From positions 1-45,245 of the forward strand of contig JAZGGH010000140.1 of NCBI GenBank assembly GCA_036480335.1: a stretch of 45,245 nt of DNA, written 5' to 3'. The translations under genes and the position numbers were made by a program. Within the stretch, counting starts at the first letter, position 1. Each line of letters begins with the position of its first letter. The notes beneath the pieces are model-generated. The model did not search any database. It saw nothing but the letters and a program-made list of their open reading frames with translations, and was not told the DNA's origin. This DNA is from JAZGER01 sp036480335 (lineage in GTDB: Bacteria; Pseudomonadota; Gammaproteobacteria; DSM-19610). Positions 7,487 through 15,937 of the stretch are shown here, piece by piece.

Positions 7487-9061
7487 ATGAGTACAACAAT
7501 GACACATGATGACCATCACGAAGAGCATCCGACAGGTTTGTCTCGCTGGATATTTACGACTAACCATAAAGATATCGGAACGCTATATCTATTATTTGCG
7601 TTATTGATGTTTATGGTCGGTGGTGCAATGGCCATGATTATTCGGCTTGAATTGTTTCAGCCGGGATTGCAGTTTGTTGATCCGCAGTTCTTCAATTCAA
7701 TGACAACAATGCATGCGTTGATCATGATTTTTGGCGCGGTTATGCCGGCTTTCGTGGGTTTGGCGAACTGGTTGGTACCCATGATGATTGGTGCGCCAGA
7801 CATGGCGTTGCCGCGTATGAATAACTGGAGTTTCTGGATTCTGCCGTTTGCCTTTGCCATGCTGCTGAGTACTCTGCTGATGGAAGGTGGTGCGCCAGCG
7901 GGTGGTTGGACTTTGTATCCGCCGCTGGTTCTGCAGACCGGTAATGCCTTCCCGTTCCTGATTTTCTCAATCCATTTAATGGGTATTTCATCTATCATGG
8001 GGGCGATTAATGTCATCGTGACAATTGTCAACATGCGTGCACCGGGTATGACGTTAATGAAAATGCCGTTGTTTGTCTGGACATGGTTGATTACCGCGTA
8101 TTTGCTGATTGCTACCATGCCGGTATTGGCGGGTGCTGTAACCATGCTGCTGACTGACCGCTTCTTCGATACCTCATTCTTCGATGCGGCAGGTGGCGGT
8201 GACCCGGTTATGTTCCAGCATATATTCTGGTTCTTCGGCCATCCAGAAGTGTACATTCTGATTCTGCCGGCATTCGGTATCGTTTCGCAGATTATCCCGA
8301 CCTTTGCGCGTAAGCCGCTGTTTGGTTACAGCTCAATGGTGTATGCAACTTCATCAATCGCATTCCTGTCATTCATCGTCTGGGCGCATCACATGTTCAC
8401 CGTGGGTATGCCATTAACCGGTGAGCTATTCTTTATGTATGCGACCATGTTGATTGCCGTTCCTACCGGTGTGAAAGTGTTCAACTGGGTCAGTACCATG
8501 TGGCGAGGTTCGATGACTTTCGAAACACCGATGCTGTTTGCTGTCGGTTTTGTAGTGATGTTTACTATTGGTGGCTTCTCCGGTCTGATGCTGGCAATCA
8601 CCCCGGTTGATTTCCAGTACCACGATACGTACTTTGTGGTTGCCCATTTCCATTACGTGCTGGTTACCGGCGCAGTCTTCGCCATTATGGCTGCGGCTTA
8701 TTACTGGATGCCAAAATGGACCGGTAATATGTATAACGAAACGTTGGGCAAGTGGCATTTCTGGCTGTCTACGATTTTCGTTAATGTTTTGTTCTTCCCG
8801 CAACATTTTCTCGGTCTGGCGGGTATGCCAAGACGTATCCCTGATTATTCCCTTCAGTTTGCCGAGTTCAATATGATTTCGAGTATCGGTGGATTCGCAT
8901 TTGGCCTGACACAGTTGATGTTCGTGTATATCGTGTTCCAGACCATCCGCGGTGGAGAGAAAGCCACTGATCAGGTTTGGGAAGGTGCTGAAGGTCTTGA
9001 GTGGACATTGCCTTCACCGCCGCCTTACCACAGTTTTTCTGTGGCGCCTGAAATCAAGTAA
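7487..9061 (+). CDS. coxA: Cytochrome c oxidase subunit I
   Basis: A 524-aa, 12-helix catalytic subunit of the heme-copper oxidase. GHPEVYILILPAFG contains the CuB His, the cross-linked Tyr and the D-channel Glu, so this is an A1-type enzyme. The K-channel Lys is in TGVKVFNW, and the heme ligands are in VVAHFHYV. APDMALPRMNNWSFW carries the D-channel entry residues. An N-terminal His/Glu-rich stretch precedes the first helix. It lies 20 bases after coxB in one operon. After the stop come a stem-loop and a small gene before ctaG. Confidence 0.98.
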   Translation: MSTTMTHDDHHEEHPTGLSRWIFTTNHKDIGTLYLLFALLMFMVGGAMAMIIRLELFQPGLQFVDPQFFNSMTTMHALIMIFGAVMPAFVGLANWLVPMMIGAPDMALPRMNNWSFWILPFAFAMLLSTLLMEGGAPAGGWTLYPPLVLQTGNAFPFLIFSIHLMGISSIMGAINVIVTIVNMRAPGMTLMKMPLFVWTWLITAYLLIATMPVLAGAVTMLLTDRFFDTSFFDAAGGGDPVMFQHIFWFFGHPEVYILILPAFGIVSQIIPTFARKPLFGYSSMVYATSSIAFLSFIVWAHHMFTVGMPLTGELFFMYATMLIAVPTGVKVFNWVSTMWRGSMTFETPMLFAVGFVVMFTIGGFSGLMLAITPVDFQYHDTYFVVAHFHYVLVTGAVFAIMAAAYYWMPKWTGNMYNETLGKWHFWLSTIFVNVLFFPQHFLGLAGMPRRIPDYSLQFAEFNMISSIGGFAFGLTQLMFVYIVFQTIRGGEKATDQVWEGAEGLEWTLPSPPPYHSFSVAPEIK

Positions 9062-9068
9062 ATAGACC

Positions 9069-9100
9069 ATGGCAGTTAACACTATTGTGTTAACTGCCAT
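9069..9100. repeat. Perfect stem-loop between coxA and the small assembly gene
   Basis: Two 14-base arms, ATGGCAGTTAACAC and GTGTTAACTGCCAT, flank a TATT loop. There is no T-run after it, so it is not a standard terminator. It starts seven bases after the coxA stop and ends 14 bases before the GTG of the next gene. It may protect or process the mRNA, or set different expression of structural and assembly genes; that is inference. Confidence 0.8.
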
Positions 9101-9114
9101 ACGAGGTATATACC

Positions 9115-9228
9115 GTGACAGTTAGAGCAGCAGATAAAAATGCAGTACGTATGGCGGTTTTATTGGGGCTCGTCGCATTAAGCGTCTTTTCCGGATTTAT
9201 CTGGATGACAGCGAAAGGAATGCTTTAA
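9115..9228 (+). CDS. Short single-span membrane protein, probable cytochrome oxidase small assembly protein
   Basis: A 37-codon frame starts at GTG 9115 with GAGG nine bases upstream and ends in TAA overlapping the ctaG start (TAATG). The peptide has a short basic N-terminus (RAADKNAVRM) and one membrane span (about residues 13-32), ending in MTAKGML. A short membrane protein between coxA and ctaG is a known feature of proteobacterial cox clusters, annotated as cytochrome oxidase small assembly protein. Position, overlap and a single helix support it; activity is unknown. Confidence 0.7.
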   Translation: MTVRAADKNAVRMAVLLGLVALSVFSGFIWMTAKGML

Positions 9229-9776
9229 TGTCAGATGCTCTGGACACGCAGGGAGCAAACAAACGGCTCATTAAACGGCTGTTGTTTGTTGTTCTCGGTA
9301 TGTTTGGTTTTGTGTTTGCTCTGATTCCTTTGTATGGCGTGTTCTGTGATATTACCGGCTTGAACGGTAAGACGACGTCAGCGAGAGCAGAGATTATAGA
9401 TACCGAGCCAGATTATGACCGAACTGTGATTGTAGAGTTTGTCGCATCCCTGAATGAGCAGATGGACTGGCAGTTCAAGCCAACTGTTTCTCGCATGGAA
9501 GTGCACCCCGGCAAAACCTACACAACCAGTTTTTATGCACGTAATTTGACAGCTTATGATATGACCGGCCAGGCCGTTCCAAGTGTCACGCCAGGAAGAG
9601 CAGCGAGCCATTTTCGCAAGACCGAATGTTTTTGTTTTACCGAACAGTTATTGCAGGCTGGTGAAGAAAAGGACATGCCACTGGTTTTTTCTGTAGACAA
9701 AGCGTTGCCGAAAGATGTTAATGAACTAACGCTGGCGTATACGTTCTTTGACAAGAATAAACAAACGACTAATTAA
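9228..9776 (+). CDS. ctaG: Cytochrome c oxidase assembly protein CtaG (Cox11)
   Basis: Copper chaperone that delivers copper to the CuB site of subunit I. The 182-aa protein has one N-terminal membrane anchor (about 17-40), the conserved YGVFCDITGLNG after it, and the copper-binding CFCF motif in KTECFCFTEQ. The rest is the periplasmic immunoglobulin-like domain. Its start overlaps the stop of the small gene before it. Confidence 0.97.
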   Translation: MSDALDTQGANKRLIKRLLFVVLGMFGFVFALIPLYGVFCDITGLNGKTTSARAEIIDTEPDYDRTVIVEFVASLNEQMDWQFKPTVSRMEVHPGKTYTTSFYARNLTAYDMTGQAVPSVTPGRAASHFRKTECFCFTEQLLQAGEEKDMPLVFSVDKALPKDVNELTLAYTFFDKNKQTTN

Positions 9777-9803
9777 TAGAGTTCAACAAAAGAGGATTGA
9801 GGA

Positions 9804-10664
9804 ATGAGTCTGACACAAGGTGATTATTACGTTCCCCATGGCACGGCCTGGCCAATTATTGGCTCAATCGGTCTGTCGACAATGTTGATTGGCACAGCCA
9901 ATTTTCTAAATGGCTCCGGCATTGGCATGACTATGATGATAGCCGGATTGTGTATTACGCTATTTATGATTTTTGGCTGGTTTCGAACCGTTATCAATGA
10001 AAGTGAAGAAGGTGCCTACAATAGCCAGGTTGATCGTTCTTTTCGATGGGGTATGGGCTGGTTCATTTTCTCCGAGGTCATGTTCTTTGCGGCTTTCTTC
10101 GGTGCGCTGTTCTATGCACGTACGCTTTCAGGCCCCTGGTTGGGTGGTGCTGATGAAGTGACAAACAGTTTGCTCTGGGATGGCTGGGAATATGCCTGGC
10201 CAACCAATGGTCCGGGTAATGTCGGTGGGCATTTTGAAAGAATGGCTGCCTGGGGACTGCCTGCAATCAATACCATGTTGTTATTATCCAGTGGTGTAAC
10301 CATTACCCTGGCACACTGGGCGTTGAAAAAACAGGATCGCGCGAAACTGGTTTTATGGATGTTGGTCACTGCTGCCCTTGGTGCATTATTCCTGTTCTTC
10401 CAGGTAGAGGAGTATATGGAAGCTTATCAGGATATGAATCTGACACTCGGTTCCGGAGTTTATGGTTCTACCTTTTTCATGCTCACCGGTTTTCATGGAT
10501 TGCATGTGACCATTGGTACTATCATGTTACTGATCATTGCTTTTCGTTGTATGAAAGGGCATTTCACCCCGGATCAGCATTTCGGTTTTGAGGCGGTTGC
10601 CTGGTATTGGCATTTTGTGGATGTTGTCTGGTTAGGGCTGTTTATTTTTGTATATATCCTGTAA
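9804..10664 (+). CDS. coxC: Cytochrome c oxidase subunit III
   Basis: A 286-aa subunit III with seven predicted membrane helices. The N-terminus YYVPHGTAWPIIGS, the SEVMFFAAFFGALFY segment (conserved Glu), GSTFFMLTGFHGLHVT and the C-terminal VAWYWHFVDVVWLGLFI are family hallmarks. AGAGGATTGAGG precedes the ATG. It is the last gene of the operon and is followed at once by a strong terminator. Confidence 0.98.
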   Translation: MSLTQGDYYVPHGTAWPIIGSIGLSTMLIGTANFLNGSGIGMTMMIAGLCITLFMIFGWFRTVINESEEGAYNSQVDRSFRWGMGWFIFSEVMFFAAFFGALFYARTLSGPWLGGADEVTNSLLWDGWEYAWPTNGPGNVGGHFERMAAWGLPAINTMLLLSSGVTITLAHWALKKQDRAKLVLWMLVTAALGALFLFFQVEEYMEAYQDMNLTLGSGVYGSTFFMLTGFHGLHVTIGTIMLLIIAFRCMKGHFTPDQHFGFEAVAWYWHFVDVVWLGLFIFVYIL

Positions 10665-10690
10665 CGGATAATATAACAGTAGAATAAAAA

Positions 10691-10715
10691 GCGCCGCAAT
10701 AGCGGCGCTTTTTTT
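10691..10715. terminator. Bidirectional Rho-independent terminator between coxC and the aas-like gene
   Basis: GCGCCGC (10691-10697), AATA loop, GCGGCGC (10702-10708) and seven T (10709-10715) end the cox operon. AAAAA in front gives a U-run for the convergent minus-strand gene as well. Confidence 0.95.
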
Positions 10716-10730
10716 GGCATGGCATTGTAT

Positions 10731-13700
10731 TTACCGTTGCTCGATCAATGCAATCGCCAGCTTGCGCAGCGCCGTAAAATCCGTTTTACCACTGCCGAGT
10801 TTAGGTATCTCGTCAACAATAAAGATATTTGCAGGCAAGGATAGCGTTTTCATCTCGCCATCGATTAATTGTTGCTTAATATCCTTAGCCGATAACTCCC
10901 CATTAACCAGCAGGATAATCTTCTCGCCCTTTTTATCATCCGGCAGGCTGGTCGCAGCCATGTCCAGTTCCGGATCATTGAGCGTATTGCGAACAGCATT
11001 TTCTACGGCGGACAGACTGATCATCTCACCGCCTATTTTTGCAAAGCGTGAATAGCGGTCAACAATACTGAGGAAGCCATCCTCATCAAGATGTCCTTTG
11101 TCACCAGTTTTGTACCAGCGCAGAGCATCGATTTCGACGATAGCCTGTTTGGTTTTTTCAGGCTCATCAAGATACCCCAGCATAACCTGAGTACCACCGA
11201 TCAGGATCAAACCATCTTCTCCAGCAGGTAATTCATCCAGCGTAGCAGGATCCACAATGCGGAATCCGGTGCCTGGTAACGGTAGCCCTACGGTACCGTT
11301 CTTTTGTCCAAGCTGTGGTCGCCAGTAACGGGTATCCAGTTGATCGGGAATATTGACGCTGGCAACGGGTGTGGTCTCTGTCGCGCCATAGCCTTCATAG
11401 ATGGTCTTGTTAAATTTCAATTTGAAACTTTCATAGACATCCTGGTTGAGCTTTTCAGCACCCGCGACGATGATACGAATAGATTCCAGCATTAATGGAT
11501 GCACGCGCCTGTTTTTCACATATAAACGCAGGAAGGTGGAGGTTCCGCAGAGAATTGTTGCACGATACTGGGCAATAGCTTTACTGATTTTAAGCACATC
11601 TGTCGGATCTGGATGGCAAATCATGGGTATGCCCTCGACCAGGGGCATAAACGTCGTCACCGTCAGACCAAAGGCATGAAACAGTGGCAAGGTCGCCATA
11701 ATGATGTCTTCATTTTCCGTATTCAGTACGTCTGAAATCTGCTTCAGATTAGCCATGAAGTTTCGATGACTGAGCATGACACCCTTGGGTACACCCTCAC
11801 TGCCACTGGAAAATAAAATCGCAGCCGCTGACTCACTATCAACCCGTTTACAGTACAGGCTAGCTAACATGGATGCGGGTAAGAATCGTGTTTGTAAATA
11901 AGTGGTGATTTGCTGTGCTTTTGAAATTTTATCCTTCATGTCTTCCATGTAATGCACGGTTACCTGAGAAAATGCTCCTTCAAGATCAATGCCTTTGGAA
12001 GCGAGTTTCTTCATGAATTTGCGCGAGCTATAGACGGTTTTGATGCCCGCCTTACTGATGGCGGCAGCCACGGAAGATTCACTGGCGGTATAATTAAGGT
12101 TAACGACCGTTTTACCCCGCATCAGGCAGGCCATATTAGCAATAGTGCCCGCGCTTGTGGTTGGCAGAAGCAAGCCAACCGTCTGTTCCTTGCTGTATTG
12201 ATTGATCAGCCTTGAAAACAGAAGCACTGCTGCCGATAACTGCGCATACGTCATCGGTTTGCCAGAAGTATCGGCAATCGCCATCTGTTTGCGTTTACGT
12301 GTGGCCGTTTCCAGAAAGGCGATGGGCAGCGTTGGCAAGCTGCGGGTATATTCTTCCCAGGAGTGAATCGACAGCTCAAACACCTTCTGCTTTAGCTCTG
12401 CCGCGTGGGTGGCAATATCCAGAGGCTCACCAAAGGCAATAATAACATCGCGTCGATCATCGCCACTATCCCGATCAGCCTTTAGTTTATCGCTGGAGCG
12501 AGAAAAACGACTGCCCCACAGACCACGCAAATAGAAGGGTAAAATAACGGCATTAGCGCCTTCGGCTGCTTTCTCATAACCGCGTTTGAACTCAGCCAGT
12601 TGACCAGTACGACTGATCACCCCTTCCGGGAATAGACAAACCACCTCACCTTCATTTAACAGACGGTTGACGGTCGCCAATGCAGTCTTGCTCGCACCGC
12701 TGGCAATCGGGATCACGCCAAAAAATTTCATAATCCATTTCAGATACCAGCGCTCATAAATAGACCGCTCCATGACAAAACGCACGGGCCGCGGACAGGC
12801 GATCTGTACAATTGCCCAATCGATCCAGCTAATATGATTACCCAGCATGAGCACGCCACCACTGCCCGGAATGTTATGAAAGCCGATTACCTTGAGGCGA
12901 TACTTCACTGCGAACAAACGGGCAACAATAAAGCGCGTCAATATCTGCGGCAGTTTGTAAACAGTGTAGACAGCACCCCCGATTGCGACCAGGGTTAACA
13001 GGCCAAACAGCGCAGTGCTAGTGATACCGAGAACGGCAAACACAATCGTCACACCGAGGAAACTGAGCATGACAATATTCTGAATAAAATTATTCCCGGC
13101 CAGCACAGTGCCCAGATCATTTTCATCTGCATGGAACTGGATCAATGCATTCAACGGCACGATGAACATACCCGCACAGATGCCGAGTACAAAGAAATTC
13201 AGGCCGTGTAGATAGATATGTTGCAGCCCCGGCAGGATCGCCAGACAAACAGCAATACCGAGAGCGCCGACCGGAATCAGGCCAGTTTCAATATGGTTTT
13301 TCGAAATGCGTCCGGCAAAGATAGAACCGGTCATGATGCCAATACCGGCAAACATCATCATGCCCTGGATCATAACCGTGTTAGTGACATCCATGCTTTG
13401 CTTGGCAAAGGCCGGAAACGCTGCCAGCATCACCTGCGAGATTGACCAGAAAACCGACAGACCAACAATCGATAGCCAGATCACTCGATTGTTATACACC
13501 ATCTTCAGATTCTGTGACAGATACTGCCCGTGAAGATATTGCTGGCGATCAAAATGCAATGCATGATTGGTATCGCGGACTTTGGGCAAGCGATAAGCCA
13601 GCACCAGCTCAACCAGACTACCAAGCACCAGCAACCAGCCCACGGGTGCAATAGTTCGCAGAATATCAGTACTGTTATCCGTGGCATGACCAACAAGGCG

Positions 13701-14192
13701 ATGCTCAAACAGAATAGAAAAGGCAAACATGCCGAACAGAATCGCCGCGGTGGTCATCGCCTGAGCAAAACCATTCGCCTGTGTGAGTAAATCCTTACCG
13801 ACCAGCTCCTTGATAAAACCATATTTTGCTGGCGAGTAAAGTGCACTCTGCACCGCCAGAATGAAGGTCATCGCAAAAGCCGGCCAGAACCAGCCAAGAT
13901 AATAAAATAGCGTAATTAGGCAGGTAATGCCCACGGCAACCCAGGCGCTGATACGCATTACCCAATTTTTTGGATACTTGTCAGATAGAAAACCCGATGG
14001 CGTGAAAAGCAGGATAAAAGGCAATAAAATGAGTGCGTTAACGACTGCCGTCAGTGCGATCTGCTCCTGCCCATCGAGCGTTTTGAATACCGTGTTCTGG
14101 ATAATGATCTTATGCCCGAGATCGACAAAGGCATTCAGGAAAATGACGGCGATATACGGCAAAAAACCGCTGATTCTGAAAAGTGCTGGCAT
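10731..14192 (-). CDS. LplT-PlsC-acyl-ACP synthetase three-domain fusion (Aas-type lysophospholipid repair)
   Basis: A 1153-aa protein. About residues 1-400 form a 12-helix MFS transporter like LplT (FLNAFVDLGHKIIIQNTVF at the start, SALYSPAKYGFIKELV). About 430-620 is a PlsC/LPLAT acyltransferase with NHISWID (the HxxxxD motif) and CLFPEGVISRTGQL. About 640-1150 is an AMP-forming acyl-ACP synthetase with the P-loop LFSSGSEGVPKGVMLSH, YEGYGATETTP and a KTGD motif. In E. coli, LplT flips lysophospholipid inward and the separate Aas protein reacylates it; here both steps are in one chain. Fused forms are known in other bacteria. It stands alone, convergent with coxC and divergent from the XRE gene. 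Confidence 0.92.
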   Translation of the reverse strand: MPALFRISGFLPYIAVIFLNAFVDLGHKIIIQNTVFKTLDGQEQIALTAVVNALILLPFILLFTPSGFLSDKYPKNWVMRISAWVAVGITCLITLFYYLGWFWPAFAMTFILAVQSALYSPAKYGFIKELVGKDLLTQANGFAQAMTTAAILFGMFAFSILFEHRLVGHATDNSTDILRTIAPVGWLLVLGSLVELVLAYRLPKVRDTNHALHFDRQQYLHGQYLSQNLKMVYNNRVIWLSIVGLSVFWSISQVMLAAFPAFAKQSMDVTNTVMIQGMMMFAGIGIMTGSIFAGRISKNHIETGLIPVGALGIAVCLAILPGLQHIYLHGLNFFVLGICAGMFIVPLNALIQFHADENDLGTVLAGNNFIQNIVMLSFLGVTIVFAVLGITSTALFGLLTLVAIGGAVYTVYKLPQILTRFIVARLFAVKYRLKVIGFHNIPGSGGVLMLGNHISWIDWAIVQIACPRPVRFVMERSIYERWYLKWIMKFFGVIPIASGASKTALATVNRLLNEGEVVCLFPEGVISRTGQLAEFKRGYEKAAEGANAVILPFYLRGLWGSRFSRSSDKLKADRDSGDDRRDVIIAFGEPLDIATHAAELKQKVFELSIHSWEEYTRSLPTLPIAFLETATRKRKQMAIADTSGKPMTYAQLSAAVLLFSRLINQYSKEQTVGLLLPTTSAGTIANMACLMRGKTVVNLNYTASESSVAAAISKAGIKTVYSSRKFMKKLASKGIDLEGAFSQVTVHYMEDMKDKISKAQQITTYLQTRFLPASMLASLYCKRVDSESAAAILFSSGSEGVPKGVMLSHRNFMANLKQISDVLNTENEDIIMATLPLFHAFGLTVTTFMPLVEGIPMICHPDPTDVLKISKAIAQYRATILCGTSTFLRLYVKNRRVHPLMLESIRIIVAGAEKLNQDVYESFKLKFNKTIYEGYGATETTPVASVNIPDQLDTRYWRPQLGQKNGTVGLPLPGTGFRIVDPATLDELPAGEDGLILIGGTQVMLGYLDEPEKTKQAIVEIDALRWYKTGDKGHLDEDGFLSIVDRYSRFAKIGGEMISLSAVENAVRNTLNDPELDMAATSLPDDKKGEKIILLVNGELSAKDIKQQLIDGEMKTLSLPANIFIVDEIPKLGSGKTDFTALRKLAIALIEQR

Positions 14193-14277
14193 AGTGATTC
14201 CGCTTGTTATTGGTTGTCGCCCAGTGTGTGCAATTGTTTATCGGACTGCAACGAGAATTCATGGAGTCGTGTTAGCT

Positions 14278-14307
14278 GATACCTGTGGTATTGTTTTCCG
14301 ATACCTG
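14278..14307 (+). promoter_or_regulatory. Repeated GATACCTG half-sites before the XRE gene
   Basis: GATACCTG occurs at 14278-14285 and 14300-14307, 22 bases apart (about two helical turns). The first also forms ATACC-TGT-GGTAT (14279-14291). This lies 17-46 bases before the regulator start, in the divergent region with the fusion gene, so it could be a shared operator. Inference only. Confidence 0.35.
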
Positions 14308-14323
14308 ACTGGATGGAGAAATC

Positions 14324-15061
14324 ATGTCACAAACGAATGCCATTGTTGACGCATTAAAGGCCGTACTCAAATCACAGACAAAAACCTACCGTGATGTTGC
14401 CACGGCTCTGGAAATCTCTGAAGCCAGCGTCAAACGCCTGTTTTCAGAACAAAGCTTTAGCCTGCAGCGACTGGAACAGGTTTGTAGCCTACTGGAAATA
14501 AGCGTGGCCGAATTAACCCAGCAGGCAGAAGGCGGCAGTCGTTACGTCAGCCGACTGAGTATCGAACAGGAACAGCAGATCGCAAAGGATATTAGTCTCA
14601 TGCTGGTTACCGCCTGTGTATTAAATCGCTGGAGCCTGAAAGATATTACCAGCCACTACACCCTATCCGAACTAGACTGCATACAGTTACTGGCACAGCT
14701 TGATCGTTTGCAACTGATCGATCTGCTACCCGGCAATCATATAAAACTCCGCATCGCGCCCAATTTCAGCTGGCACCCAAACGGCCCTATCCAGCAATTC
14801 TTCCAGGATAGAGTAGCCAGTGAATACTTCAACTCCCGGTTTACTCGCGACTCCGAAAAACTCCTCTGTCTGAATGGCATGCTCTCCATCAATGCCAATG
14901 CAGCCTTCCAACGCAAGCTCGAACAACTGGCCAAAGAATTTGACAGCCTCAATAATGAAGACGCCAGCCTGCCAATCAGTAAACGTCACGGAACCACTGT
15001 CGTATTGGCAATACGACAGTGGGAGTATGGATTGTTTGCGGAGTTTCGGCGGAAAGCTTGA
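14324..15061 (+). CDS. XRE-family HTH transcriptional regulator
   Basis: A 245-aa protein with an N-terminal Cro/CI-type helix-turn-helix at about 10-65 (KTYRDVATALEISEASVKRL, then the second helix pair LQRLEQVCSLLEISVAEL). The rest, about 70-245, is a helical domain that I cannot assign; it includes a possible second winged-helix-like stretch (WSLKDITSHYTLSELDCIQLLAQLDRLQLI). GGAG precedes the ATG. It is divergent from the LplT-PlsC-Aas fusion and may control it or itself; the GATACCTG repeats in between fit this but prove nothing. Confidence 0.8.
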   Translation: MSQTNAIVDALKAVLKSQTKTYRDVATALEISEASVKRLFSEQSFSLQRLEQVCSLLEISVAELTQQAEGGSRYVSRLSIEQEQQIAKDISLMLVTACVLNRWSLKDITSHYTLSELDCIQLLAQLDRLQLIDLLPGNHIKLRIAPNFSWHPNGPIQQFFQDRVASEYFNSRFTRDSEKLLCLNGMLSINANAAFQRKLEQLAKEFDSLNNEDASLPISKRHGTTVVLAIRQWEYGLFAEFRRKA

Positions 15062-15086
15062 AGGACGTATTATTTAGTATTAGGTA

Positions 15087-15385
15087 ATGCGAACAACTTG
15101 AGTTCGAGTGACATAAAGAAAAAGATGCAGCGAATATAAAAAAGCATGGGGTCTCCTTCGAAGAGGCACGAACTGCCTTTTACGATGAAACTGCAATTCA
15201 AAATTTTACGATCCCAACCATTCAAACGAGGAAGATCGTTTTATTTTGCTCGGTCTCAGCTTGAAACCACAGGTTCTTGTTGTTTGTCATTGCTATCGAG
15301 AAAGCGAAACTGTGTAGTTCGTATCATCTCGGCGAGAAAAGCAGACAAAGATGAGGAACGTGCATATTGGGGAAGTAGGAAATGA
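15087..15385 (+). pseudogene. Decayed BrnT-type toxin gene
   Basis: Joining three frames recovers a BrnT (DUF497) protein. Frame one (from 15103) gives FE, a TGA at 15109-15111 where the family has Trp, then KEKDAANIKKHGVSFEEAR and TAFYDETAIQ. After a frameshift near 15206-15209, frame two gives DPNHSNEEDRFILLGLS and VLVVCHCYRESETV. After another near 15309-15314, frame three gives VVRIISARKADKDEERAYW and ends at TGA 15383. The candidate ATG at 15087 is also out of frame. BrnT is a ribonuclease toxin. With a stop codon and at least two frameshifts it should be inactive. A stretch of wrong sequence is the alternative, but three separate lesions make that less likely. Confidence 0.82.
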
Positions 15386-15504
15386 GAGAGCATTGCAAGC
15401 TATGGGTGTCTATTATTCGGGCGTGGCCAGCTAAAGGGGATACTGGTTTCTGGTTTAGGCGCCCTCAAAGTAGAATTGCTCTACTAGTAAGTACCCATAA
15501 GTAG
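15382..15504 (+). pseudogene. Possible truncated brnA antitoxin remnant
   Basis: An ATG overlaps the brnT stop (ATGA), the usual coupling of brnT to brnA. The first codons read MREH, as in many BrnA proteins, but the following 36 codons up to the TAG have no BrnA-like sequence (no ribbon-helix-helix and no YQTLIN motif). The antitoxin appears to have been lost just after its start. Weak evidence, resting on position and four residues. Confidence 0.3.
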
Positions 15505-15600
15505 CAAAAATGGTCGAAAGATGTAAAATAATGGGGTCGGTATGGTTTTCAGTTGCAATTTCTGCAGTGGCTATCTCGGCTTGTTAGTGAAAGGTGATTT

Positions 15601-15762
15601 ATGAGTGAGCAACCTAAAACCAGGCCCAAGGTTCCTGAAGGTCAAACGAGATTCCTGATAACCCGTCAGAAAGAGGCCAATGAAAAGGGTTATGTTGGAT
15701 ATGACACTATTTGGGAATCGTTTCAGAAAGAGGTCGAATATACGACCCCAAAAGCGCCTTAA
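15601..15762 (+). CDS. Hypothetical 53-aa protein
   Basis: An open frame from ATG 15601 (AAAGG seven bases upstream) to TAA 15760-15762, followed at once by a hairpin terminator. The peptide is charged and soluble, with a Pro-rich start (KTRPKVPEGQTRF) and a central RQKEANEKGYVGYD stretch; it has no membrane span and no cysteine. I do not recognise a family. The good ribosome-binding site and the adjacent terminator favour a real gene; the accessory setting beside a dead toxin gene makes a fragment possible. Confidence 0.5.
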   Translation: MSEQPKTRPKVPEGQTRFLITRQKEANEKGYVGYDTIWESFQKEVEYTTPKAP

Positions 15763-15814
15763 GTTACCCTTGGCCGCGCGAACCTGATAGGTTGCACGGC
15801 CACAGTAACCTTTT
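15763..15814 (+). terminator. Hairpin terminator after the 53-aa ORF
   Basis: Imperfect stem with GTTAC/GTAAC, GGCCG/CGGCC and AACC/GGTT pairs (15763-15784 with 15790-15809), loop TGATA, then TTTT at 15811. It begins directly after the stop codon. Confidence 0.7.
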
Positions 15815-15937
15815 AGTTTTGCCGGATCCGTTTTTGCTTCTTTTTCACAAGCTTACCTTAATTGGCCTGTAATAATATGAGGCCTACTGTACGTAGAGAC
15901 CATAAAATCTAGATGAATCAGAATACAGGTAATATTG

